From contig NZ_JBHTHA010000005.1 of the NCBI RefSeq assembly GCF_042676385.1, positions 62,001-126,000 on the forward strand: a stretch of DNA of 64,000 nucleotides, in the 5' to 3' direction. The stretch comes from Paenibacillus_E sp042676385. Its GTDB lineage: Bacteria > Bacillota > Bacilli > Paenibacillales > NBRC-103111. Below, one piece after another: positions 9,462 to 16,582 of the stretch; positions within the stretch are counted from its first letter, which is position 1, and each line of letters begins with the position of its first letter. The notes under the pieces were generated by a model. The model worked only from the letters and a program-made list of their open reading frames with translations, was not told where the DNA came from and did not search any database. The translations under genes were made by a program, and so were the position numbers.

Positions 9462-10292
9462 TCAACTCCATATCCAGTCATGAAAGCCTGAAACGCTATT
9501 GGATACGACAAAATTGATAACGACAATGAGAAATGCTGCGAGATTCCAAGCCGCAAGCCGGTTTCCTGAAATGCGCATGGAATGATGCTGAAATAAATAA
9601 AATGCATAAGCGATCAGAACAAAGAAAGAATTCACAACTTTAGGATCATATAGAAGGTTATTGTTCCCTTCCAGAACGACCCACACAATGCCTAAGCTTA
9701 AAGCCAGCAACAGTAAAGGTGCGCCAATAATGACCGCCATGTAAGTGTATTTCTCGATCTTCTCCAGAGAAGGCAGCCTCATCACCGTCTGCGAGAACTT
9801 TTTTTCTTTTAACATTCTGTGTAGAAACAGATACATGCCTGAGAAAATCGCCGCTATGGAAAAAGAAGCATAACTGCCGATGGCCAGTGTAATATGTATG
9901 AATAATAGCTCATCATTGATATTCCAGCCTGCTTTGATCGGCGTTACATGCGGATTTCCAAATACATTTAAAGCAAGTATCGCAAATCCTAACACGTTCA
10001 CGAAAAAGACGAACAATTCAATCCGGAAAAATCGGTTCACAATCAACGATATCGTGACAATCAACCATGAAAACATAAAAAGCACATCCGAACGGGCAAA
10101 CGCCCATTCCGTCAAATGTCCGTACAGGTTAAGCCCCAAGTAAGCGGTTTGCAGAACCCATACAAACAAAAGCAGCCCCGTCCCCATCCGTTTTGCGTTC
10201 CGATTCGCATTCGCGAAATCGGAAAAGTAAAACAGCAGGCTCAGGGCATACAAATAAATCATCGCATCAAACAACCAGCTACGTGTGACCAT
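9462..10292 (-). CDS. hemX: HemX / CcsA-like membrane protein
   Basis: An integral membrane protein of 276 residues with about eight hydrophobic segments, belonging to the cytochrome c assembly (CcsA/HemX) family. It lies directly downstream of hemA as hemX does in Bacillus subtilis, where HemX lowers the level of HemA; that role is family knowledge. It ends 7 bp before the precorrin-2 dehydrogenase start, in the same operon. Confidence 0.9.
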   Translation of the reverse strand: MVTRSWLFDAMIYLYALSLLFYFSDFANANRNAKRMGTGLLLFVWVLQTAYLGLNLYGHLTEWAFARSDVLFMFSWLIVTISLIVNRFFRIELFVFFVNVLGFAILALNVFGNPHVTPIKAGWNINDELLFIHITLAIGSYASFSIAAIFSGMYLFLHRMLKEKKFSQTVMRLPSLEKIEKYTYMAVIIGAPLLLLALSLGIVWVVLEGNNNLLYDPKVVNSFFVLIAYAFYLFQHHSMRISGNRLAAWNLAAFLIVVINFVVSNSVSGFHDWIWS

Positions 10293-10326
10293 GGCACCTC
10301 TCCCCGGCGATGATATCGCCGTTCTT

Positions 10327-11730
10327 TCAAGATTGCGCTAGAGCATCTGCAGCTTGCAGCCCAATCACGGACAATTTCTCATCCTGAACGCGCTTTGCTT
10401 CCGCTTCTACTGCTTTCCGTTCTGCTTCTTGTGCCAATTGATCCGCTTGCTCCTGCCGCTCCAGCGTCTCTTCCAGAGCGAACAGCTTGGTGAACATCTC
10501 CAGCGCTTCATCGCCGTGACGTTCTCCCGCCATTTCCTTAATGCGCAGGATCGGATCTCGAAGCACCTGATTCACAATACTTTTGGTTAATTTGCGAATT
10601 ACTTTGACTTCACGTTCATCCAAATCAGGAAGCTTTTTCAACATACTTTCCATCGTCTCTTCATGAATTTGGTTCGCTTTCGATTGAAGAGCATGGATGA
10701 CAGGACTGACGCCAAGCGTCTTCGTCCATTGATCGAAAACCGCCATCTCGGACGAGATCATCGTTTCGATTTTGGCTGCTTCCTTCTTACGTTCTTGCAA
10801 ATGCTTGTCTACAATATTTTCCAAATCGTCGATATCATACAGAAACACATTCGCAAGTTCGCTAATTTGCGGATCCAAATCCCGCGGCACCGCGATATCC
10901 ATCATGAATAGCGGACGCGATTTTCGCTTTTGCAAATAAGGCTGAATATCGTTTTTGGAGAGTACGTATCCCGGTGCTCCAGTCGAGCTAATGATGATAT
11001 CCACTTCAGGCAAACGCTCCAGCATCTGGTCCATCGTACAAGGAATTCCGCTAAATTTCTGAGCCAGTTCCACCGCCCGTTCAAACGTACGGTTAACGAC
11101 GATTACTTTGTTAGCGCCATTCGCATAAAGATGCTTGACCGTTAGTTCGCTCATTTTACCTGCGCCGATAATCATCACGGTTTTGTTCATATAAGATCCG
11201 AAAATCCTTTTACCAAGCTCAACCGCGGCGTAGCTGACAGAAACCGGGTTATCGTTGATTCCCGTTTCCGAGTGCGCTTTTTTGGCAAGCGTAACCGACT
11301 GCTTAAACAGCGTATTGAAAAAAGCGCCGGTCGCTTTCAAATTTTGCGATAGTAAAAAAGCATCCCGGACTTGACCGAGTATTTGTGTTTCTCCAAGAAC
11401 CATCGAGTCGAGACCGCTCGTTACACGGAACAGATGCTCAATCGCTTTCTCACTTTCATGCATATATAAATGCTTTTGGAATTGCTCTTTGGCAACACCA
11501 AACCAACGTTCAATAAAATGAGTAATGTAATGACTGCACAAGTGAGGCCGATCCACAACCGCGTATATTTCCGTCCGGTTGCAGGTGGCGACAATCACAC
11601 ACTCCAGTATGCTTTTGGTTTCTTTCAATTCTTCCAGAGCTTTCGGCAAATCAGACTCGGAAAAGGCGAACTTTTCGCGAATTTCAACCGGAGCCGTACG
11701 ATAATTCAAACCTACAGCGATAATATGCAA
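10327..11730 (-). CDS. hemA: Glutamyl-tRNA reductase
   Basis: First enzyme of the C5 pathway: reduces Glu-tRNA(Glu) to glutamate-1-semialdehyde with NADPH. I place the start at the TTG at 11730 (protein MHIIAVGLNYRTAPVEIREK...), because AGGTGG lies 5 nt upstream and this puts the catalytic cysteine at residue 50 (VATCNRTEIY), the canonical position; a GTG at 11739 is the alternative. Also visible: SGLDSMVLGETQILGQV, the NADPH-binding MIIGAGKMSEL, and a C-terminal helical dimerisation region. At about 467 residues the C-terminal tail, rich in Glu and Ala, is a little longer than usual. Head of the hem operon. Confidence 0.96.
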   Translation of the reverse strand: MHIIAVGLNYRTAPVEIREKFAFSESDLPKALEELKETKSILECVIVATCNRTEIYAVVDRPHLCSHYITHFIERWFGVAKEQFQKHLYMHESEKAIEHLFRVTSGLDSMVLGETQILGQVRDAFLLSQNLKATGAFFNTLFKQSVTLAKKAHSETGINDNPVSVSYAAVELGKRIFGSYMNKTVMIIGAGKMSELTVKHLYANGANKVIVVNRTFERAVELAQKFSGIPCTMDQMLERLPEVDIIISSTGAPGYVLSKNDIQPYLQKRKSRPLFMMDIAVPRDLDPQISELANVFLYDIDDLENIVDKHLQERKKEAAKIETMISSEMAVFDQWTKTLGVSPVIHALQSKANQIHEETMESMLKKLPDLDEREVKVIRKLTKSIVNQVLRDPILRIKEMAGERHGDEALEMFTKLFALEETLERQEQADQLAQEAERKAVEAEAKRVQDEKLSVIGLQAADALAQS

Positions 11731-11766
11731 GGGTACCACCTGCCTTCCCGTTCATTACTATGAACC

Positions 11767-11790
11767 ATTATAGCATAGCAAAACAAGCAT
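11767..11790 (-). promoter_or_regulatory. Putative extended -10 promoter for the hemA operon
   Basis: On the minus strand TGCTATAAT (TATAAT at 11772-11767) is an extended -10 hexamer about 40 nt before the hemA start. A -35-like TTGTCG is further upstream but at poor spacing (20 nt), so recognition may rest on the extended -10. Confidence 0.45.
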
Positions 11791-11889
11791 TCCGACAATT
11801 TTTTTGAATAATTTATGAATGCGCAGTCTCTGCTCGTTAGTTTTTACAGCAAACTGCATGTATATACTATAGCTGGTTACAAAACCATG

Positions 11890-12426
11890 TCATTGCAGCA
11901 GCTTTTTGCGAATCAATGCGCTTAGAGCGTTGTCCAACTCGGACAGCTTTGCATTTTGCGATGCAATAACTCCTCCGTTTGAGGCCATCATTTTCTCATA
12001 GATCGCATATATGGCGCGGTATTGATTCGCGGCTTCCTGAAACGTCCCTATTTCATCAGGCTTCAACTGGCGTTCACCGCCAATTTGAAGCCGTTGTATG
12101 TATTGCATGAGCTGCGTAACACTACCCAGCGACGTCAGATATTCGTTCCCGCCAACTGCAAGCACCAACCGTTCATGCGTGTAACCGGCGGAATACAAAG
12201 CCTGTTTGGCAGCATTAAGCTCATTGGTGTCTTTAAACTTGCCTGCTTCCCCCAAATAACTGTTTAAAAGTTCCATTTGGAATAGGGAGACCTGGTAGAG
12301 CAAGTGCTTCGCATCATGATCCTCTTTATGCGTGCCAAGCATGCCAATCACTTGATAGATCGGCCAGATGACGAGAAATAAAACGATGCTATACATCACT
12401 GCTTTCCGCGCCAACTTTTTTCTCAT
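11890..12426 (-). CDS. Hypothetical protein with one N-terminal membrane segment
   Basis: Not recognised. 178 residues from ATG 12426, which has GGGGAGGG six nt upstream. A positively charged start (MRKKLARK) is followed by a single hydrophobic segment at about 10-29; the rest is hydrophilic and largely helical, with no cysteine and no known motif. The topology suggests a membrane-anchored protein with an extracellular domain. It sits between hemA and speD on the same strand, but intergenic gaps and terminators separate it from both. Confidence 0.7.
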   Translation of the reverse strand: MRKKLARKAVMYSIVLFLVIWPIYQVIGMLGTHKEDHDAKHLLYQVSLFQMELLNSYLGEAGKFKDTNELNAAKQALYSAGYTHERLVLAVGGNEYLTSLGSVTQLMQYIQRLQIGGERQLKPDEIGTFQEAANQYRAIYAIYEKMMASNGGVIASQNAKLSELDNALSALIRKKLLQ

Positions 12427-12500
12427 CACATTCCCTCCCCTTTAACTGCAAACAAAACATGATCAGCAGTACCATTGTATGGGGTTTGGGACAAACAAAT

Positions 12501-12522
12501 AACCACGGATTTCTCCGTGGTT
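12501..12522 (-). terminator. Terminator after speD
   Basis: Perfect 9-bp stem AACCACGGA / TCCGTGGTT with a four-base loop, followed on the minus strand by a T-rich tail (ATTTGTTTGT). It is just downstream of the speD stop. Confidence 0.75.
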
Positions 12523-12546
12523 TTCGTTATCACTATGAGCAGTCTC

Positions 12547-12954
12547 TTATTTTACAAGTTCTGCTTGCTTAATTTCAGGAGTTTCAACTTGCAATTCACC
12601 GATTCCGCGAACAAGTTTCTTCGCATAAACCGTCTCTGGTTTCAATACGGATACCATGAAGTCAATAGCCAATTGAGGGTCTACTGTCTCACCGCAAGTA
12701 TAGCAATCTAGCGCGGCAAAACCTCTCTCAGGATAAGTATGAATGGAGAGATGACTCTCGGACAACATGACTAGCACTGTTGCTCCTTGTGGTTCAAATT
12801 GCTTGGATTGTACAGATAGTACGGTTGCTCCGCATACCTCGGCAGCTTCTACCATCTGAGCCTGCAGCCATTCTGCATTGTTCAGAAGTTCGAAATCTAC
12901 CCCCCAAGTATCTACAGCAACGTGTCTTCCGAAAGTTGAGTATTCCATTTCCAT
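12547..12954 (-). CDS. speD: S-adenosylmethionine decarboxylase proenzyme
   Basis: Makes decarboxylated SAM for spermidine synthesis. Small bacterial type, 135 residues. The self-cleavage site is in LSESHLSIHTYPERG: the chain cuts between Glu and Ser, and the serine becomes the pyruvoyl cofactor. The catalytic cysteine region CYTCGE follows. I start at ATG 12954 (MEMEYSTFGRHVAVDTWG), with AAGGGGG nine nt upstream; the frame is open to 13002 but the extra residues are unlike the family. Monocistronic, with its own terminator. Confidence 0.95.
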   Translation of the reverse strand: MEMEYSTFGRHVAVDTWGVDFELLNNAEWLQAQMVEAAEVCGATVLSVQSKQFEPQGATVLVMLSESHLSIHTYPERGFAALDCYTCGETVDPQLAIDFMVSVLKPETVYAKKLVRGIGELQVETPEIKQAELVK

Positions 12955-13216
12955 CTTTCGGTTCCCCCTTCCTAGGAATAAAATGTTTGAAAAAAATTTC
13001 ATCCGCTAGGACCTACGTCATTCACTTCCCGAGGGAATAATCTCTCGCAACATTCAATGTCCTGAGTGAATCCTGGTTCCTATATTGTTGTCAACGAAAA
13101 TAAAAATAACATCTATCGACCAGAAATGCAATAGTTTTTTTTATCCAGCTGCTTTCAAGCAATTGAACTCACTAACTACGATATGTAGTAATGCATCAGC
13201 CCGTGCGTCCAAACAA

Positions 13217-13240
13217 AAAAGACCCTTGAAAGGGTCTTTT
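13217..13240 (-). terminator. Terminator after the 195-residue hypothetical gene
   Basis: Perfect inverted repeat AAAAGACCCT / AGGGTCTTTT with a four-base loop, followed on the minus strand by TTTTTTGTTT. A strong intrinsic terminator. Confidence 0.85.
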
Positions 13241-13265
13241 CGAAGTGGTTTCATGTATGTTTGAG

Positions 13266-13853
13266 TTAAGCCTCCAATGTAAACAAACGGTGCGTCAGTT
13301 CACCAAGGCGAGTGTCAATCTGCTGGTGCATCTCCTGCTCTTGCATCGCATTGCGCAGGTCAAGGAGCTGGTTGATCTGATCTTGTATCGATTCAATTTC
13401 CCGCTCCACTTCTTTCTTTTGGAACAGCTGCTCAAGTTGACCAATCGTGTCTTTGTACTCATAAATAACAGTCAAAAGTTGGCCCTTTACTTCAACAATC
13501 TTAACAACAGTGCCGCGTTCATAATAATAGACCATCGTATAGCCCGGATAAATCCGATTTACAATTGCGCTGCCTTTAAATTCGGACACCGCTTTGCGCA
13601 TCAAATTAGCCAGCAAGGTATTGCTTAATCGACAGGATCCCGTGCATTCATATAGGCCCGATTTCTGCTCAAATGACAGGACGATCTCCTGACCTGCACC
13701 GTCTTGAAAAACAACCTCTTGATTGCCATTTTCCAATACTTTCACTTGCAGCGTCACTTGATGATCCACAAACATTTGAAAAAACTTGAACATCTCGGCT
13801 TCTGTTAACTGGAGGCAGGTTTTGACATATTCAGTCGCTAACCTTTGTGCCAT
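13266..13853 (-). CDS. Conserved hypothetical protein with C-terminal coiled coil
   Basis: 195 residues from ATG 13853 (MAQRLATEYVKTCLQLTEAE), which has GAGGG seven nt upstream. The first 120 or so residues look like a beta-rich domain (repeated short VTLQVKVLENG / VVFQDGAGQEIVLSF strands, then GYTMVYYYERGTVVKIVEVKG). Residues about 135-185 are rich in Glu, Gln and Leu with heptad spacing and probably form a coiled coil. No catalytic motif is seen. I do not recognise the function. Confidence 0.8.
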   Translation of the reverse strand: MAQRLATEYVKTCLQLTEAEMFKFFQMFVDHQVTLQVKVLENGNQEVVFQDGAGQEIVLSFEQKSGLYECTGSCRLSNTLLANLMRKAVSEFKGSAIVNRIYPGYTMVYYYERGTVVKIVEVKGQLLTVIYEYKDTIGQLEQLFQKKEVEREIESIQDQINQLLDLRNAMQEQEMHQQIDTRLGELTHRLFTLEA

Positions 13854-14068
13854 AAAAATCCCTCGATTCTTTGTTTTCAAGCCATTGTTGTTACCTTGTT
13901 TATTATTATACTACACGAGAGCTTAATATTCCTGCGCGGCATCCCGTAAATTTCAGGAGAAATCGAGCAAAATCCGCATTTCCTCATCAAGATGTATGAA
14001 TTTTATGATAATACCTCTGTTTCCCTGCGTTTCATCCTTACTTCCCTCTGTATTTTAGGAACAAAATA

Positions 14069-14836
14069 TCAACTCGCATAAGCTTTGCGGGATTTGACGA
14101 TGTATAAGGCTGCTAAACATCCGACGATTGCGATCAGACATTCGGCGGTCCACAGGTTAACGAAATGAACTTGATACAATGTGGGGAAAAAGTCAAAAGC
14201 CGCATGTAGGAAGATGGCCGCGGGCAAAATCATTTTATTCCCCTTCCGAATACCAATAAGCACGAATAAAGACAATGCGATCTGTATCGGTATCGCGGGA
14301 ATGCGCTCCAAACCACCGACAAGCAAATGCGAAAAAGGCACTTGCAGGATCGATGCTTTTAACGAAGCGATGGCTTCAGCCGACAGTTTGCCGCTTAACA
14401 TGGAGTCCAGCTTTCCTTGATTGAGCAATAGAGCGTACATAAAACTCTGAATGCTTGTAATTACACCTATGAACAGCGCTTCAAAGCCGCCATGTCCGAT
14501 GCCAAAGGCGATCCCGTCTTTTCGATCCCGGTGACGCTTCAGTATAAAGCGCATTGCCAAATATCTGCCCGTTTCTTCGAATACTCCCGCCGCGAGCGGT
14601 CCGTAAATAATGAGCAGTATGGCATGTTTATTTACGTCCGGATTTGTGCCTAATACGGCAACATGCATGATTTTCTCTAGAATCTGCGTGAATATGAAAA
14701 AAGTAAGAACGCCGATCCAAACCGGCTTCCAACTGAAGCGATCCTTTTTATAAAAATAAAGGAAAGTGCAGACGACAGCGATGATTGGAATTATGCCTTG
14801 CAATAGAATGCCAGTTAGGACAAGAGAGTTGACCAT
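14069..14836 (-). CDS. YhfC-family putative intramembrane metalloprotease
   Basis: A polytopic membrane protein of 255 residues with about seven hydrophobic segments. It matches the YhfC family, related to CPBP-type intramembrane proteases: a conserved EETGR follows LIIYGPLAAGVFE, GIGHGGFEA comes next, and a later HAAFDFF motif is present; such E and H residues within membrane segments are the expected metal ligands. It is the third gene of the sdpR-sdpI-yhfC run and starts only a few bases after the sdpI stop. Confidence 0.85.
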   Translation of the reverse strand: MVNSLVLTGILLQGIIPIIAVVCTFLYFYKKDRFSWKPVWIGVLTFFIFTQILEKIMHVAVLGTNPDVNKHAILLIIYGPLAAGVFEETGRYLAMRFILKRHRDRKDGIAFGIGHGGFEALFIGVITSIQSFMYALLLNQGKLDSMLSGKLSAEAIASLKASILQVPFSHLLVGGLERIPAIPIQIALSLFVLIGIRKGNKMILPAAIFLHAAFDFFPTLYQVHFVNLWTAECLIAIVGCLAALYIVKSRKAYAS

Positions 14837-14839
14837 ACG

Positions 14840-15514
14840 CTATTTCTTCCCTTCTTGCTCCAGCTTTTTGAAAATCAGGTATGAATAAATGACGGGTACA
14901 GCTATGGAAAGGCCGAGACAAATAAAAAGGAAATACGGTAGCGAAGCGCCGCCGATAAAGCCGCAAATAACCATGACAAGTCCGCAAAGCACCCATAACG
15001 GGCCTGTAAGGCGGTGCGTTTTATTCCAAACTTCTTTGCTGGCGATTGTCCAAGGCGTTCGGACGCCCAGCGTGTAATTTTGGCGTATACGGCCCATATA
15101 ATTGCCGAAAATGATCCATAACCCGCCAAGAAACAAAAACAAGACAGTATTCATCGAAATGTCATATCCCCGGTTATGAAAGAGAACAATAACGAAAATA
15201 CCGCTTAAAAAAAGTACGAGAGCAAATCGGAACAATTCATAAACATTCATAAATTTCGCATAATTATCACGCTTTGGATCCAATCTTGGAACCACTTTTA
15301 AACCAATGGTCAAAATCAGATTGAGCAAAAATGTGAAAATAAAAAAGACGGATTTGCTCATATAACCGTTTGCATTCCCATTCAAATCGAAGTGAGAAGA
15401 GAGCGGATCGGGCAAGTCATTATACATAACCGCTCCAACAATAATGGGTGCCAGCGCTATCAGAAGCAGGACTACGTCTTTCCAGCCCCATGATATTTTT
15501 GTATTTTTATTCAC
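14840..15514 (-). CDS. SdpI-family (DUF1648) membrane protein
   Basis: 224 residues. The N-terminal DUF1648 segment (LPDPLSSHFDLNGNANGYMSK) follows one hydrophobic segment, and the C-terminal part has the SdpI pattern (YTLGVRTPWTIASKEVWNKTHRL) between membrane segments. In B. subtilis SdpI gives immunity to the SdpC toxin and sequesters SdpR; no sdpABC toxin genes are visible here, so the role may be different. The start codon overlaps the regulator stop as ATGA. Confidence 0.9.
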   Translation of the reverse strand: MNKNTKISWGWKDVVLLLIALAPIIVGAVMYNDLPDPLSSHFDLNGNANGYMSKSVFFIFTFLLNLILTIGLKVVPRLDPKRDNYAKFMNVYELFRFALVLFLSGIFVIVLFHNRGYDISMNTVLFLFLGGLWIIFGNYMGRIRQNYTLGVRTPWTIASKEVWNKTHRLTGPLWVLCGLVMVICGFIGGASLPYFLFICLGLSIAVPVIYSYLIFKKLEQEGKK

Positions 15515-15783
15515 GTTTCTTCATCTCCTTTTTTAATGATATCCATGAACCAACCCATGACTTCTTGTACGACAGTCGTATTGAGCGAGTACATAATGTT
15601 TTGTCCTTGGCGTTCGTCTAAGATCAACTTAGCTGTCTTAAGCGCGTTCAGATGATGGGAAATACTTGGTTTGGTCATTTGAAAATGCTCGGCAATTTCG
15701 CCGGCAGTACGATCCTTCTCGCGTAGAAGCTTAATGATCGCTCTTCGCGTCGGATCGGATAACGCTTTGAACGATTCGTTCAT
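15511..15783 (-). CDS. ArsR-family repressor (SdpR-like)
   Basis: 90 residues consisting of one winged helix-turn-helix of the ArsR type: FKALSDPTRRAIIKLLREKDRTAGEIAEHF, then the recognition helix KPSISHHLNALKTAKLI. No metal-binding CVC motif is present, as in SdpR. It is the first gene of a three-gene operon with sdpI and yhfC homologues. The operon promoter carries a perfect 20-bp palindrome just downstream of the -10, a natural operator for autorepression. Confidence 0.92.
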   Translation of the reverse strand: MNESFKALSDPTRRAIIKLLREKDRTAGEIAEHFQMTKPSISHHLNALKTAKLILDERQGQNIMYSLNTTVVQEVMGWFMDIIKKGDEET

Positions 15784-15808
15784 GGATCGTCCACCCCATT
15801 CCTTAGAT

Positions 15809-15828
15809 ATTTAGATAATTATCTAAAT
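15809..15828. promoter_or_regulatory. Perfect palindrome, likely SdpR-like operator
   Basis: A 20-bp perfect palindrome with half-site ATTTAGATAA. It lies between the -10 of the sdpR promoter and the ribosome binding site, where a bound ArsR-family dimer would block transcription. Confidence 0.75.
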
Positions 15829-15838
15829 GTTTAATTGT

Positions 15839-15867
15839 AGTATAAGTGATTTTCTTTTTTTTGTCAA
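15839..15867 (-). promoter_or_regulatory. Sigma-A promoter of the sdpR-sdpI-yhfC operon
   Basis: Minus-strand TTGACA (15867-15862), a 17-bp spacer, then TATACT (15844-15839). Near-consensus hexamers at ideal spacing, about 55 bp before the sdpR-like start. Confidence 0.8.
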
Positions 15868-15884
15868 AAAAGGTTTTAAAGAAA

Positions 15885-15923
15885 AACAACATCCCTCCGC
15901 TTGGCAGCGGATAAGATGTTGTT
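15885..15923 (-). terminator. Terminator after engB
   Basis: Stem AACAACATC / GATGTTGTT with an inner CCGCT/AGCGG stem, immediately after the engB stop. On the minus strand it ends in GTTGTTTTTC. Confidence 0.8.
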
Positions 15924-15927
15924 AGTT

Positions 15928-16560
15928 TCATTCTTTCGGCTCTTGTTCTTTCTGTTCTCCCTGTTCTTCCGAAACATACCCAATTTGCTTTTCAATCAGT
16001 GCCCATAGCTCGTCCTTGCCAAGGCCAAGCTCCGAGGAAAACAAAAGCGGGTGAAACCCTTGATCCATGCCCAGTGTCTCGCGAACGACTTTGGCGTGTT
16101 TTTGCCATCTGCTCTTCGGAATTTTGTCTGCTTTAGTTGCTACGACAAGCACAGGAACGTCATGATGTCTGAGCCATTGGTACATGGCCTGGTCGTCCTT
16201 GGTCGGCGGATGGCGTAAGTCGATCAGCTGCATAACAAGCTTCAGCGGCTCCCGATTCAGTAAATAATTCTCAATAAATTTGCCCCATTGCTCCCGCTGA
16301 GTTTTGGACACTTTGGCGTAACCGTAACCGGGAAGATCGACGAAATATAAGTCCTGATTAATTTTGTAATAATTCAGTGTTTGGGTTTTACCGGGCTGCG
16401 AGCTGGTTCTAGCCAAATTTTTACGGTTTATCATCCGGTTAATCAGCGATGATTTCCCTACATTAGAACGCCCTGCCAGAGCTATCTCCGGCAAGGCATC
16501 TTCTGGGTATTGGCTAGGTCCGACCGCACTGATAATAAATTCAGCTTGATTGACCTTCAT
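15928..16560 (-). CDS. engB: Ribosome biogenesis GTPase (YsxC/EngB)
   Basis: Small essential GTPase that acts in assembly of the large ribosomal subunit. 210 residues: G1 loop GRSNVGKSSL, the T in switch I after RTSSQPGKTQT, G3 DLPGYGYA, and G4 TKADK. A short C-terminal tail is rich in Glu, Gln and Lys. It follows lon with a gap of 22 bp on the same strand, the same order as in Bacillus, and is closed by a strong terminator. Confidence 0.95.
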   Translation of the reverse strand: MKVNQAEFIISAVGPSQYPEDALPEIALAGRSNVGKSSLINRMINRKNLARTSSQPGKTQTLNYYKINQDLYFVDLPGYGYAKVSKTQREQWGKFIENYLLNREPLKLVMQLIDLRHPPTKDDQAMYQWLRHHDVPVLVVATKADKIPKSRWQKHAKVVRETLGMDQGFHPLLFSSELGLGKDELWALIEKQIGYVSEEQGEQKEQEPKE

Positions 16561-16582
16561 AGATGTTCACTACTTTCTTTCG

